Assembly: GCA_030077755.1 (NCBI GenBank)
Contig: JAQJZZ010000012.1
Location: 1,240,001 to 1,304,000 of the forward strand
DNA: 64,000 nucleotides
Reading direction: 5' to 3'
From: Filosporella fistucella
Lineage: Eukaryota > Ascomycota > Leotiomycetes > Helotiales
The translations under genes and the position numbers were made by a program. Positions 38,652 to 49,872 of this stretch are shown in pieces (position 1 is the stretch's first letter; the number at the start of each line of letters is the position of its first letter). The notes under the pieces were generated by a model. The model had not been told where the DNA came from, made no database searches, and saw only the letters and a program-made list of their open reading frames with translations.

Positions 38652-40524
38652 TTCGAAGTGGTATCTCCAACTTGGTTTAGGAAACGTTTTCGAAGAAAAA
38701 CACGAGGATGGCGTATATATTCACTTGTATTTGCAAACAAATGATTGATAGAGAAAGATGTTCTCAATTTGTCAACTAGAACGATGTGCAGGAGATATGG
38801 AGGGGGCATTTACGTTAATATATGTTTAGTAGACAATCCGGAATTTTGGAAGTGCGTGCTTTCGATTCGCGCGCATTAATGTTCTGCAGAGAATTGTCCC
38901 CAGAGCAGGTAGTCTCATCATCAACTGGAGTAGGATATGTTACCCCGCATTCTCGATAGATGAGGAGGTAGGTAGGTCATAGTTTCTGCTGAGAGTCCTG
39001 GTCTGTGACCCACCGAGAAACGTCCGCGATAACGACAGGACTACGTCTGTACTGACTGGAATACAACCCCAAGCGACTTCCAGATTACAACCCAGCTGGT
39101 TGGTAAGTGCTGGGTCATCCATTCGTGCGCCTGAACCCAACGGCGCAAGTTACAATATGCAGGCTTGAGGTTGGTCACACCAGATAGACGAGGTCAAATA
39201 TACTTGACCAAGAACTAGTCATATAATTCTGGGAACAGACATGGGGACTCCGCGTGGAGTTTCAGCTGGTGGGTATCGGTAGCGGTGGATCGAGCCTTCG
39301 CTGTGGATATCTGCATCCATTATGTATGCCTCGGTGTCAGTCTTGTAGTAATCACCTTTTGCTGTGGTGAGAAGGTTAAAATTTACTCCCTAAAAGACCT
39401 AGTAAATGCTATAAGGCCGCAGATAATGAGATAGATGGACACGCTAAGTCACTAGTCAGATCTCTACTGAGCATTATTTAACTAGATAGCAAGCTATATA
39501 CCTAGTATTGACCCTCGGAACGGGCTCATTGTGCTGCCTGGGGGTTCAAAGACAGTCTAGACAGTCTCCTCTTCATTATTACCCACACCTGATGGAGCCC
39601 CCCGTGTACTCGTACCAATGGGCTGGCGAGGACGGGAACTTCTAGACTCGGCTTTATGCCATAGTAGTCATGCGCCTTGATTTCCAAGATTCTTACCCAA
39701 GTGAAAGCAAATCACGTATGTGTGAGAAAGTGCAGTATAGGATGTAACCCGATTGACTCAATCAATGAGAAGTGTGATATCGCATACGGATGAGCATGAC
39801 TAGTCTGATGAAGCGATCCACCCTTCTCATTTGTGCGCTTTTGAAGGCTGTAAGTAGGGAACAAGGGATGTGTGCATGTCACAAAACTGGCGGTGCAAAT
39901 ATAATTTGACTTTTGCCATTTGAGGCTTACGCGGGACAACCTTGTTGTCTGAATATCTTTACCTGAGAAGTCGAGACATGTATTTCTCAACTGCCCCAAG
40001 CCACACTCTACTTGCAAGTTGATGTTTTGAGTCCTCAAATCTAGCCAAGCTTGCCATCAACACGCCACCCGAGATACGAAGCCCGAGATACGGAACCGAA
40101 ATGCGAAGCTTGCCAAGACATACGGAAAGCCGGTAGTTCATCTCTGTTCACAGATAGGATGAATTAGGGCTTATATCTCAATTTATGCAAGGAAGCACGG
40201 TATATTGCTACCCGCCTGCTTGGGTTGGGAAGAGATCTTGACATTTTGGGACAGCCGCTCGGAAAAGGATATCAATGATTGCTTTGGGAATCCCACATAT
40301 GGGTTCAACCGGAAAGATGCTGTGCCGAATGGGGTCATGGGGAAGCTCGAATGTTGTCCCGTCGCCCTTAGAGAGACTATAAAAGAAATTTGTAAGTCGG
40401 TAGGAGAAGAGAAAAACCTCGTTCACTCCGTCAGATCCTCAGTCGTCCATTTCTTTCCGTTGTTCCCTGATACCCCTTCTTCTCTCTCTCGAGAGAACCT
40501 CAAACTTTGACCTGTGAAATCAAC
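38652..40524. other. intergenic region
   Basis: 1.9 kb with no supportable gene between the divergent MFS and GH35-like genes. A 101-codon ORF at 40205-40510 (+) lies in the probable promoter and leader of the GH35-like gene and has no domain, so it was not called. Confidence 0.45.
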
Positions 40525-42586
40525 ATGCCGGCGCTCCCATATCTGAAGAAGACAGCTACATCACATCAGATGATAGTAAAAGGCGAACCAAAGCTACTGC
40601 TTGGTGGAGAACTACAAAATTCGTCTAGTAAGTGCCTCTATCTCCAAGTAAGAATCAAAACAATGCCCGAAGAGCATGACATGACTGATTTCTCTAATTT
40701 TCTCTAACATTTGAACCTCTGAGAAATCCAATGCTTTGCCAAATCCATACTAAAAATGCCGTAGTGAGCTCAGCCAGGTATATGAAAGATAAATGGCAAA
40801 AATTGGTTGACCTGAATGTCAATTTCGTTCTCGGCACAGTCTCATGGGCGGAAATCGAGCCAGAAGAGGATAAGTTTGACTTCACCGAACTGGATGAATG
40901 TATCGAAGATGCCCGCGCGCATAATCTTCATTTGGGGCTTTTGTGGTTTGGATCATTTAAAAATGGTAACACGATCGCTTGAAGGAACGAATCATGATGC
41001 TAACATAGCATATAGCTGTTTCCTCCTATGTTCCTAGGTGGGTTAAGCAAGATACAAAACGATTTGTACGGCAGGTCATTTCTGTTCGGAGTGAACAACA
41101 TAGCCCAGAAGTCCTCTCCGTTTTTCAAAAAGACAATTGGGAGGCGGACCAGAAAGCATTCACCCGTTTGATGGCTCACATCAAGGAGTTTGATCAAGCC
41201 CACTCGACTGTTATCCTTATCCAGGTTGAGAACGAAGTCGGTGTGATCAAGGACTCCCGTGATAGGAGTGACTTGGCAAACCAGCTGTATAACGCACCTG
41301 TTCCGCAAGAACTGATTGACTTTATCACGAATAAATGGGATACGCTGAACCCTCTTATTCAGCGGCATCTGGACAATTTCGGGGCGCTCAAGACGAACTC
41401 GGGTTGTGGTAATTGGGAGGACACCTTCGGCAAAGGCGTGTTCACAGATGAGATATTCATGGCATATCACTATGCTCGATATCTGGAGAATGTGACTGCG
41501 GCCGGCAAAAAGACTTACCCCATCACATACTACTCAAATTGCTGGCAAAATTCATGCATCGAAGACTTTCAGGCAATGTTTTCCCATTTGCCCGAAGAGC
41601 AGAAAACAGTAATGCTTACTGCGGTTTCCGGTCTTGCATCTGCCTCAGAAGCAAACTTTGGGGGTACAGGTGTGATTGGGGGTGGACAAAAGGCAGGTTT
41701 TTACCCATCTGGAGGTCCACTATACGACTTTATTGACATCTGGCACGAATTTGCCCCATCGCTCTCCTTTTTAGCCCCTGATATATACATGAACGATTTC
41801 ACGGTTACATGCAGGAAATATCGCCACGGCGCTCAGCCTCTCTTCATCCCGGAGATGCGTAGAGATTCTGTAGGAGCTGCCCTCGTCTGGAGTGCCTTCG
41901 GAAGCTACCAGGCTATTGGAACTTGTCCATTTGGCATTGACACCCTTGAACCTGACAGTCCTCTCGGAAAGAGTTATGGTTTGCTGCGATCAGTCGAGAA
42001 GATCGTTCTCGAGGCACAAGCTCGCCCTGCAGAGCCCATCATTCTTGGTCCAAACGAGGAAGCCTTTACCGCCGCTTCATCGACTTCGATGCTTATGCGC
42101 GCCCCTCCAACATCAGCTACCTTTGGTTTCTTCTTTGACGAAGTACCTTCCCATTGGCAAAAGCCGCCTATGAATCCGGAAGATATTTACAGCTCCAATG
42201 AAGATCCGCACATTGCTCGTTTTGGTGACATGGAACTCCAAATATTCCGTTCTTTCACCATGGGAAGACCTTCAGCGGGGGCTGGGATGATCATCCATCA
42301 AGGAGGCTACAAGTTTCTACTTGTTGGCTGGGGTTTCAGAGTCAAGTTCAGATGTCTTGATCCGCATTCAACATTTACTGGTATACTCTCTTTCAAGGAA
42401 AAGGAAGTGGTAAGCAGGGAGACTGGCGAGCTGAGGACTATTCGAGTATTTAATGGTGATGAGACCATGGGTGGGGGCTTTGCAAACATGCCAGCTCTAA
42501 AAGTAGACATGGGTGACTTTTTTGTTCCCATTTGTGTTCATGCTGAGACCGCAATTGCTGAGGTTGAGGCTTACGTTGTCAGATGA
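40525..42586 (+). CDS. GH35-like glycosidase with DUF5597-type C-terminal domain (putative beta-galactosidase)
   Basis: Exons 40525-40627, 40765-40965 and 41016-42586 join in phase to 624 residues. The TIM barrel starts MIVKGEPKLLLGGELQNSS and LVDLNVNFVLGTVSWAEIEPEE, and WFGSFKNAVSSYVPRWVK is restored by intron 2. VILIQVENEVG contains the predicted acid/base Glu (175) and PLFIPEMRRD the nucleophile Glu (381). The C-terminal third (GRPSAGAGMIIHQGGYKFLLVGWGF onward) is the beta-rich DUF5597-type domain. No signal peptide is seen, so an intracellular or non-classically secreted enzyme is implied. Between NCWQN and GAVAGG-type sequence there is an extra segment of about 35 residues (about 282-316) absent from the family as I know it. 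GH35/GH42-like enzymes remove beta-galactosyl residues from plant polysaccharides. Confidence 0.9.
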
Positions 42587-43396
42587 TACAGATATTAGAG
42601 AATGGAAACATAGCTCCTCATTACATCGCACCTTAGAACAACCATGATAGCTTCAGACATAGAGAAATGAGTGGATATGGACATTTCTATATCCACAGTC
42701 TTCTCATTCATATTGAAGATATCTGTCGCGACGGAATTGAACACCAGTAGGAATTCTGTAAAATCATCATTTCGTGTAACGGTTTCCGTATCCCCATTTA
42801 TTCCTTCTTGAGATGAGGTAGACGGATTTGGGTCTCCATAATGTTCATATCCACGCATCGTGGCATGAAACATCTCTGGATACCGAGATTGATGTTGAAC
42901 TCCCCGTCTACAAAAGTGGGCTGCTTTGTAGCCAGCTCAGAATCATCATATATGCTACTAAAAGCCACCCAGACCAATGAGATGGAGCCTCTCCAGGGTA
43001 ACAAAATAGAGAGCCAATATTGTCTTCATGTAGTTGAATCCTTACTTGAAGCCTTGTAGTAGACAAGAAATACAAGGCAGGTTTGGCGATTCCTGACTCG
43101 GAGCACCACGTCTGTGACATCGAAGACTAAAATTTATTAAACATTCACAACCTTTCAAAATATCAAAACTTCCAGATAAGACTTAATAGCTCTCGCCAGT
43201 GGATAAAATTCACGGCGGTTACTCGTAAAGATATGCAGAATCGTACTAGAAACAAAACCCCTTACCCCCTACGAGTTGTCCCAATTATAACACCTACCCT
43301 TCTCTTATTACTCAATACGAAACGAACAAATGCTACTACAGAGACACACTCCGATATCATGTTAGGCCAGCAGAATCCTCCTTCAAAAGGTTTGCC
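42587..43396. other. intergenic region
   Basis: About 800 bases downstream of the GH35-like gene; short ORFs only, nothing recognisable. Confidence 0.4.
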
Positions 43397-43815
43397 ATGG
43401 TGAAAAAATTGAGTCCAGAGTGCATTTTGAAGATGAGGCGTGCAGAAAAAGAAGCCCGTCCATCCATCGAAGTTCTGGAAGCAGTGTTGTTCGCTAGACT
43501 GAGCGTAGAGGAACAAATACAATTCTGGGAGGTGTGTATCAACAAAGAATTCACGAAGACGCAACCCTTCCCGGCGGAGCAACTTGCGGGCGCTTGTATA
43601 GTCATGAGAAGGCAGTTGTTACCTGCACCTTACCCCTCCCTGAGAAAACTTATATCAATACGATCCCTTTCACTCAACCCGAGGAACCTCAGTGCGCGAA
43701 AATCTCGAAGGTTCTTGATTTTGTTGGTAAAGTGTCAAGGAAGGGTCGGGACTGGAAGCAGGATGGGAGAGAGAATGGCACACTTGGAGATCTGGAGGGG
43801 ATAAAACAGCTGTAG
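43397..43815 (+). pseudogene. possible frameshifted remnant of a SnoaL/NTF2-like protein
   Basis: Two overlapping frames together look protein-like. The first begins MVKKLSPECILKMRRAEKE and the second, joined near 43560-43595, reads EKAVVTCTLPLPEKTYINT, then KISKVLDFVGKV. The order 'SPEC... / KAVV.CTLPLP... / KISKVLDFV' loosely resembles fungal SnoaL-like proteins (KAVVRCTLP...KISKVVEFVDS). No intron fits the frame change. This is weak evidence and chance is not excluded. Confidence 0.25.
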
Positions 43816-43992
43816 TGATATAGACATAAGTATGAGACTGCGAAGTTGGTTGGAAATGGGAATGCGACAGAGAGGAATTGGTGGGATCAGCTCAGTATAA
43901 GTATTTTGTAATGAATTCCATGTTTCCCAGCCAGCGTTGAGATTTCCAGTCTCACATAACCCAAACAGAAGCTCGTTAGACATATTAATTAG

Positions 43993-44373
43993 GAGCTGAT
44001 CTTACATGAAAACGTGTACTGCGACTCTGCCACCTCCTGTATAGTCGATCTTTCCGAATCTGTCTCCCTAACCATCGGATTCAGTCTCTGCAGCTGCTCC
44101 GCAGCAACCGAATGGATGAGTGGTGGCTTCTCGGTTAGTGAGACCTGGAATACGAGTAACTCATACAGTTGCACAGCTGGACAGGGCTAGATCATATAGA
44201 TATGGTACCAGACTATGTCAACGGGATATGATGTTTTGGATACTTCTGGTACGACGTCTGTTACTAATACCAGGCATGCGAAGATTCATTTACAGGTGGC
44301 TAATAACCGAGGGGGAGGCTTCCGTTGTGCTACTGGCTCGATTTGCAAGTGGCAGCGTGACTCTTTGGTTTAG
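43993..44373 (+). pseudogene. broken secreted-type Cys-containing protein, two in-frame stops
   Basis: One reading frame runs 127 codons to TAG at 44371-44373 and is protein-like throughout, but is interrupted by TAG at 44188-44190 and 44197-44199. Before the stops it reads YCDSATSCIVDLSESVSLT, then GGFSVSETWNTSNSYSCTAG. After them it reads WYQTMSTGYDVLDTSGTTS and ends CATGSICKWQRDSLV. Paired Cys and the Ser/Thr/Gly-rich strands suggest a small secreted beta-rich protein. I do not recognise the family. No ATG lies at the 5' end; the stretch begins after an AATTAG acceptor-like sequence, so an upstream exon with the signal peptide may be lost. The C-to-T route CAG to TAG would explain at least one stop. 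Confidence 0.6.
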
Positions 44374-44851
44374 TTGAATTAAAGATGTTAAGGTGTAGGG
44401 AAGGAGAGAGAGGGAGGGAGGGAGGGTCTGCTATGGAAGAGACGGGCTATTAGGTCTGCAAAAAACGCGAAGTCTAAAGTATGACAGACCGCAGATAACT
44501 TGAGATAACAGATGGACTTCTCGCAGAACGAGTTTCTCGGAATATAGCTAGCTTAGCTGTGCAGGCCGAGAGAGAATCCAAAAGGGGCAACAGATTTAGC
44601 CGAGCCCAGCGTGCCAAGATCTGAGTCTGCACTGCTAGATCAAAGAAGATGGGTCCTCTCTGTTTGCGATTTGCGCAAAGGATTGTGTCGATTTTTTAAC
44701 GTTTCATTCCCTTGAGAAGAGGAGCTTCCTTCTCTTAGGACGAGGGGTCTTCAAGCGGAGCTATAACCTCCCCTTCTCCCTGGTGGCCACACAAGAACTC
44801 GAAACCAAGACCTAATATTCGTTGAAGTTTGGAAAAGCGGCCGGATATACC
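44374..44851. other. intergenic region
   Basis: Includes a G/A-rich run (GGGAGGGAGGGAGGG near 44413-44427). Nothing else is recognisable. Confidence 0.4.
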
Positions 44852-46442
44852 TCATGTAGCTTCGCCTTCCACTACTTTCCTTTCTCCTCGCCCCATTCCC
44901 ATTCCCTTCGCTCTCTCTCTCTCTCTCTCTTTCCAAAACTCTGGCCCGGGAGAACCTTCGTCCATGGCTTTGAAATCCAGGTAAAATTCCTCTGCGGTGT
45001 GTCCAAATCGATTCCTTATCTCACTCCAAGCCCTTTCCAAGTCTGGAAAATACCGCATGAATAGGAGGAGATCCTCATCATGAAAGCGCTGCCCAGCAAG
45101 ATAGTGGAGCGCAGTATTGCCATGAGCATCTGTCGGCTCAAGTGCTTGTGACTTGCTTCCGAGTAAATACCTTGCTGTCCCGAGTCGGTCTGAGAAGTGT
45201 GCACAAAGTGTTTCTTTCGAAGGCGTATTGGATTTCACGGGCTGGAAGTGAGCTGATGAGGTTCCTGCTATTTCGAGCATCGAATCGATGGCTTTCTTGG
45301 ACCATTTCTGTAATGAGGCTTCTAACCGAGGTAGACATATAATATGCAGTAAAGTATGGCCCAACGCGGTCCACCCCACGCTTTCAATAGTACTCTCTAC
45401 TACTCGCTTCATCATGTCTACAGACAGGCGAGCAGCTGCAAATGCAGAAGATGGACGCGGTATACAGGAGTCTGTTGATTAATATCCGTCCTCTGCTCAG
45501 CAAGCAACAGCTCGTAAGATCGTACGTTCCAGGGCTCACACAATACAACCGTTACTGAGATTGGAGGGAAATATTTCGTGATGGCTATGATTGGCTGAAC
45601 ATTAGGGTTGAAGCCCTCAGAGAGCAAGTTCTCAACCATCTTCACATTGTTCGACTCGATTGCTGCATGGAAAGGAGTGAACAGCGCTAGCTAGGAGATT
45701 GTTGGAAACCTGAGCCTCATACGAAGATTGTCGATCCAGCCAGAAAGTGCTCTCTGCACCCGCTTTGCAAAGTTGCTGGAAGATGGCGACGGAACCCCGC
45801 GATGCTGCAACTAATGATGGAACTGAAGTATTCATGACGGTCAGTTGATGATGGTCGGACTGCGCTTCGCACCAGAAAGGTGACACACGATATTCACTGC
45901 CTTCGATTTCTTCCACTGATAGAAGTGCGCTCTCTAGTTGCGGTCTGCAAATATGGTACTCTGCAAGACTAGCAGCAAATTCGTCCAAAATCTCAGCGTA
46001 CCTGTAAATAGGTGCTCGATATCGAAGGAACCATCTAGCGAAAGACTCAAGGTGGTGGGGTTTGACCCGTTGGGATCAACTCCAAATCTGAATAGCGCTT
46101 CGACGTTCTCTGGTAGACTATCTGCCACGTAATCGCTTGCAGGAGCGGCGATGTCAAGCCAAATTCGTCTCTGTCGGCGACCCAGTCAACTTCATATGAT
46201 TCCACCCCATGGACGAGAAATGAAGTGGGCACCATTCGGTCTCGGTTCGCAGCGGGGTTGTCGTAGTTTGTACAAATCCACTCCCAGTAAGACAGTTGAC
46301 CATAACATAAGAGAGCTTTCAGGATTTTTGGATTTGCGTTCCCAGCTGCCCGAAGGATTGGATTCCCTTGAAAGTCGTCAAAGTCGTCACTTGTTACATC
46401 GTATGGTTCTGATGCAGCAAAGATTTTCGGAAGATCAGCCAT
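44852..46442 (-). pseudogene. ankyrin-repeat protein, frame-broken
   Basis: Ankyrin-like sequence runs through four or five consecutive pieces in different frames. They are MADLPKIFAASEPYDV... with GNPILRAAGNANPKILKALL (46442 to about 46110), then LPENVEALFRFGVDPNG (about 46110-46005), then LTVMNTSVPSLVAASRGSVAIFQQLCKAGAE (about 45960-45700), then LFTPFHAAIESNNVKMVENLLSEGFNP (about 45690-45440), and finally LSVDMMKRVVESTI... with DAHGNTALHYLAG to the stop at 44852. The break near 45960-46000 can be bridged by a 41-nt intron. Those near 46105, 45695 and 45440 cannot be spliced and look like one-base indels. Such proteins are often NLR-like or scaffold components in fungi. A CT repeat encodes an Arg/Glu run near the C-terminus. 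Confidence 0.7.
44911..44930. repeat. (CT)10 microsatellite
   Basis: Ten perfect CT units within the 3' coding part of the ankyrin pseudogene, read as alternating Arg-Glu on the minus strand. Confidence 0.9.
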
Positions 46443-47340
46443 ACTGAGTTTAAGGAGGGTTGATGAGAACTCAAACACAGCTTGATATTGCGTGTTGTGC
46501 TTTATCTGCAGTCTGGCAGCGTTCGATAGGGTCAGGCATGCAAAAGCTTCAGAGGTGATCGAGAAGTCGGGCGAGCTGTTAGAACTTTACAGAGAGTGGC
46601 TTATTGATGACTTACTCGTGTCATTGGTCACTCAAGCCCTGGTATTTAATCTCATGGCAGAATACTTGGGGACAATCATTAACGCCTTTTAAACTCCGAG
46701 ATCAATAAAAACTTTGTTACCCGCTCATCATAACTCATTATTCGGCTCAAATCTTCAGATGAGTATCGAATCCTTAATGTCAAAGGATATGGTAATCATT
46801 AGGCATAAAGAAGAACATGAAAACAAAACGTGCATACTGCGAAGTGCGTGATACCAATAAAGTACCCCTCACCTAGCTGAGAACACCTTGTGATTATTAC
46901 TAACCACAGGATTCTAGGCAAAGAATTAAGCCTATATATTCTTATATACGCCTGAATAGCGGTATAGGAGCTTTTGTTCTACCACCATCTACTTGATATA
47001 TATTGAAACAATACTCGTTTATTGAAGTAGTATACCAGCTTTTGAGCTACTAACAGTATTTACTTTAAGAAAATAATATTTAGTTATATCTTCGTGACTC
47101 CGCTTTATGTTTGAGCAGTCGTGACAAACAACGCCTTCCTGCGTATCTCTCTCATCTTCTGCCAGCAAGACGTTGTCTGCCACAAGTAGTAACATTTGAG
47201 CACTCGCAAGCTATTAGTAGGTGAAATGACCTTACAGGTTTTATGGACTACAACTGGTGACTCATATAACTCCACAGCTAAACCTTTGTCTACGAAATTT
47301 CCCTAGTAATAAACCAATATCAAAAGACGGCTTGAGTGCA
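46443..47340. other. intergenic region, AT-rich centre
   Basis: No gene is seen. The part from about 46700 to 47110 is AT-rich with TATATATTG/ATAATATTTAG words, comparable to the other AT-rich blocks of the window. Confidence 0.4.
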
Positions 47341-49356
47341 ATATCTGTGGAAAGTTAACAACATCGAGAAAGCTCTGCCGGCTCAGGAAACTTACGAATC
47401 TCCAATAATGAGATTGATACAACCACCGTTAATACTGGGGTTCCACTGCTGAAACTGTTCGAACGTGATTCCAAAACTCTGCTCGATGAGGTAGCATGTG
47501 TTATTTGGAATAAATGTATACCGCCTATAGCATTTAGAGGAGGTTCCTATTGGAGTTGGTCCAGGAGGTGGTTTGGTTATCGATAGATTGACGGTATCCG
47601 TACTATTCCAATCGACTGTAGGTTGGACACAGAAGTACAGGTCGACCACGAGATTAGTGCATCCGGAATTATTACTAGGGTTGGTCTGGTGTAAGAGAGA
47701 GTCCGAGATGGTGTTGTTCAGTGAAATTAGTTGGCAGATATCGTCGGACTGTAGAAAGAAGTAAGCAGAGGGACATCAAATGTTGGCTTCCAGCTTGCCT
47801 TGACTTGATACCATCCTCCGCAATTCAGGGTACCTTTAGCAGCAGTTTTCCCCGGCGGAGCCACAGTCGCAGTGGCATAGATTCCTGTCGCTGTCGGCGA
47901 GATTCCAGCAATTGCTGTCCCGGTGAAATTACTGGATGCTGGCGACAAGCATATAGTCTCTCCTGATCTAAGATTCCCGCATTCATTGTTCAGTGAAGGG
48001 TTATAGCTAATTGAAGCCTGAACGGTAATTCCTTGACTCGCCGCAATGTCCTAGCATGTTTGATTCTGTTGGACGAGGTATGTCGTGCACAGGATTGGAA
48101 GACATCTATGGCTGGTGGTGATTAGAATAGTCCAAATATAGAATTATGGGCATAGAATGGGAAAGGTGCCCACGGTAATGAACCGGGCACCAATTTACTA
48201 CGATCAGGGTATATGTTATTTAGGATCCGAAGCACACCTGTGCCAACCTCTTTGGAGACTGCTATGCTCTGGCATGTTTCGCTGATGCTAACAGTGTAAT
48301 GATTACTCGACGGGCAAACCGTTGAGGTTGGGTACGTGAGCCCAATAGGCTCTGTTTGAGTCGCATTGAGGCCATGCGGCCGCTGCGACTTGGTAGTTTA
48401 CATTAAAAACTCGAATTTGTCAATAAGCAAATCTTGCGAAAGAGTTTTAAAGGGGATAAACTTACCCTTATGTGCTGCGGCATAGTCTGTTTCGAATGTC
48501 GCATCATAATTAGAGAACGGAGTTGCTTGAGTAGCCTCCATGAAGTTGAAGAAAAAAAGTGAGGAGAGTTATGCAATCAGCATTTGCGCTAGGTCCTGAA
48601 ATGATGTCGGAAGTATCCAGTTCGACATGATCCCTTTTGAAAAATAGCCATTCCTCACTGATGAGGTACACAAACTGAACTCACCATTGCAGTATGAGCC
48701 TGTCTTTGGGTCCACTAATTAAGCAGGTTCTGTTCTGGTACGCCCAGAGACGATCTCCAGCACAGGTTGCGAGTATTCCGGTCCATGGAGCAGGATCCCC
48801 AGTACATGCTGCGCTTACCGCTTTATGATATGTGTTGTGCTATAGCCTAGGTTGCAGGGTAGGCACATGGTGCCATAGCGTACATACGCTGAAGCAGTGG
48901 TGGCCACAGGCTGGAACAGTGGTTGCCACAGGCTCAGTAGCCTGAAACTACAGCGTACGGGAGTCTGTAGCCACAGGGTGTGCAGGCCTGTAGCTACAGC
49001 CTGAATTAGTATATATAGCACTGTATTTGCCCACTGTAGAAAAGGAATCAAGTCAATCGTTCTACTGTACTACACCCTATAATATTACCACCACAACAAT
49101 ATGCCCCCAAAGCAATTGAACATGCTGTAGAGCAAAAAGAGTTTTGTGCTGTCAGATTTTGAAAGGGGCCTCTGTAATCATTGTTCGGAAACAACTGAGA
49201 TGAAGGATCGCAAGAAGGGATAGATGCTACCAAAGCATTTTCGCAACCGACTGAGATGAAATTGTTGGTAACGAGTCCATCGGTAAAGAGTAAAATGCTA
49301 CTCCATGCCCCTGTATTAAAGAGCAATAGAATCCAGCAGATATACAGAACGAGCAT
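47341..49356 (-). pseudogene. multi-LysM secreted protein, interrupted and frame-broken
   Basis: The N-terminus is intact: a signal peptide (MLVLYICWILLLFNTGAWS) and the Cys-rich module that precedes LysMs in fungal proteins (VGCENALVASIPSCDPSSQL, FCSTACSIAL). Homology resumes at AACTGDPAPWTG...GDRLWAYQNRTC. Four LysM units follow: HYTVSISETCQSIAVSKEVG; LCTTYLVQQNQTC-stop-DIAASQGIT; QSDDICQLISLNNTI; and RRYTFIPNNTCYLIEQSFG. Introns still splice in phase, for example between LysM 1 and 2 (GSLP-HRCLPILC) and near the 3' end (GDS-YCTQAVF). Lesions are a repeat-rich insertion at about 48840-49100, a frame break near 48715, TAG at 48053-48051 (probably from CAG in TCQDIA) and a frame break near 47750. 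Functional relatives bind chitin and suppress plant chitin signalling; this copy cannot make a full protein. Confidence 0.85.
48820..49100. mobile_element. repeat-rich insertion inside the LysM gene (possible MITE or LTR fragment)
   Basis: This segment separates two parts of the LysM reading frame that are adjacent in homologues. It contains GCCACAGGCT at 48903-48912 and 48925-48934, related GCCACAGGG and GCTACAGCCT further on, and a near-palindrome AGCGTACATACGCT near 48879-48892. Its ends show weak inverted similarity starting TATAG (minus-strand TATAGGGTGTAGTACAG versus plus-strand TATAGCCTAGGTTGCAG, about 10 of 17 matching). No coding capacity is present. Exact borders and element class are uncertain. 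Confidence 0.4.
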
Positions 49357-49540
49357 CTTTGGACTAACGCATCCATTCCACCTCTATCCTCGTTGAAATA
49401 TAAAGGGGCTGGCTGCAAATAGCGTCTCCAAGCATCAAAGAGTTTCATACCTTCAAAATATCTTACAAATCACATTTCTGCACAGATATTTTTCGATTCC
49501 GAGTCCCTCGAACTCAACCTGTCCATATATATATATAAGA

Positions 49541-49872
49541 TTGAAGATCACCCAAACTTTTGCGATTCTTGCATCATTTGCTCTGAGGAGTATTGTTATT
49601 GCTGCTCCTGTTGCCACTCCCATGGGATGCCGGAGACATTCGCCGAAGTCTCAAACAAAATCCAGGCTCGATGTGGTCATTGCAACGCAATGCAGTATTT
49701 GAATGTGAATAAGCAATGTATCTCTGGTTGTGGACCAGCAGGAGGTCCCTTCGATATTGATATCTGTCTGTCCAAAGATATGCAGTATCGAGCTGGTATG
49801 TTAACTTGGAATTTAAGATTCCAATCATCAGGTGCTAATAAAATGTGAACAGGTAATTTCTGCCGCTGTTAA
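49541..49872 (+). pseudogene. small cysteine-rich secreted protein, start codon lost and frameshifted
   Basis: A typical signal peptide can be read from 49541 (TTG-KITQTFAILASFALRSIV, then IAAPVATPMG), but the first codon is TTG where ATG is expected. At about 49622-49630 (CCCATGGGATGCCGG) the frame shifts by one base into MPETFAEVSNKIQARCGHCN, then NKQCISGCGPAGGPFDIDIC. A well-formed intron (49796-49852, GTATGT ... GCTAAT ... CAG) leads to a short last exon ending GNFCRC and TAA at 49870-49872. Seven cysteines remain in the mature part. Size, signal peptide and Cys content are those of small secreted effector-like or antimicrobial-type proteins; the specific family is not recognised. It stands 185 bp upstream of, and divergent from, the LysM pseudogene. 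Confidence 0.65.

Noticed and set aside
40205..40510. 101-codon ORF before the GH35-like gene
   Set aside because: No domain, sits in the expected promoter and leader.
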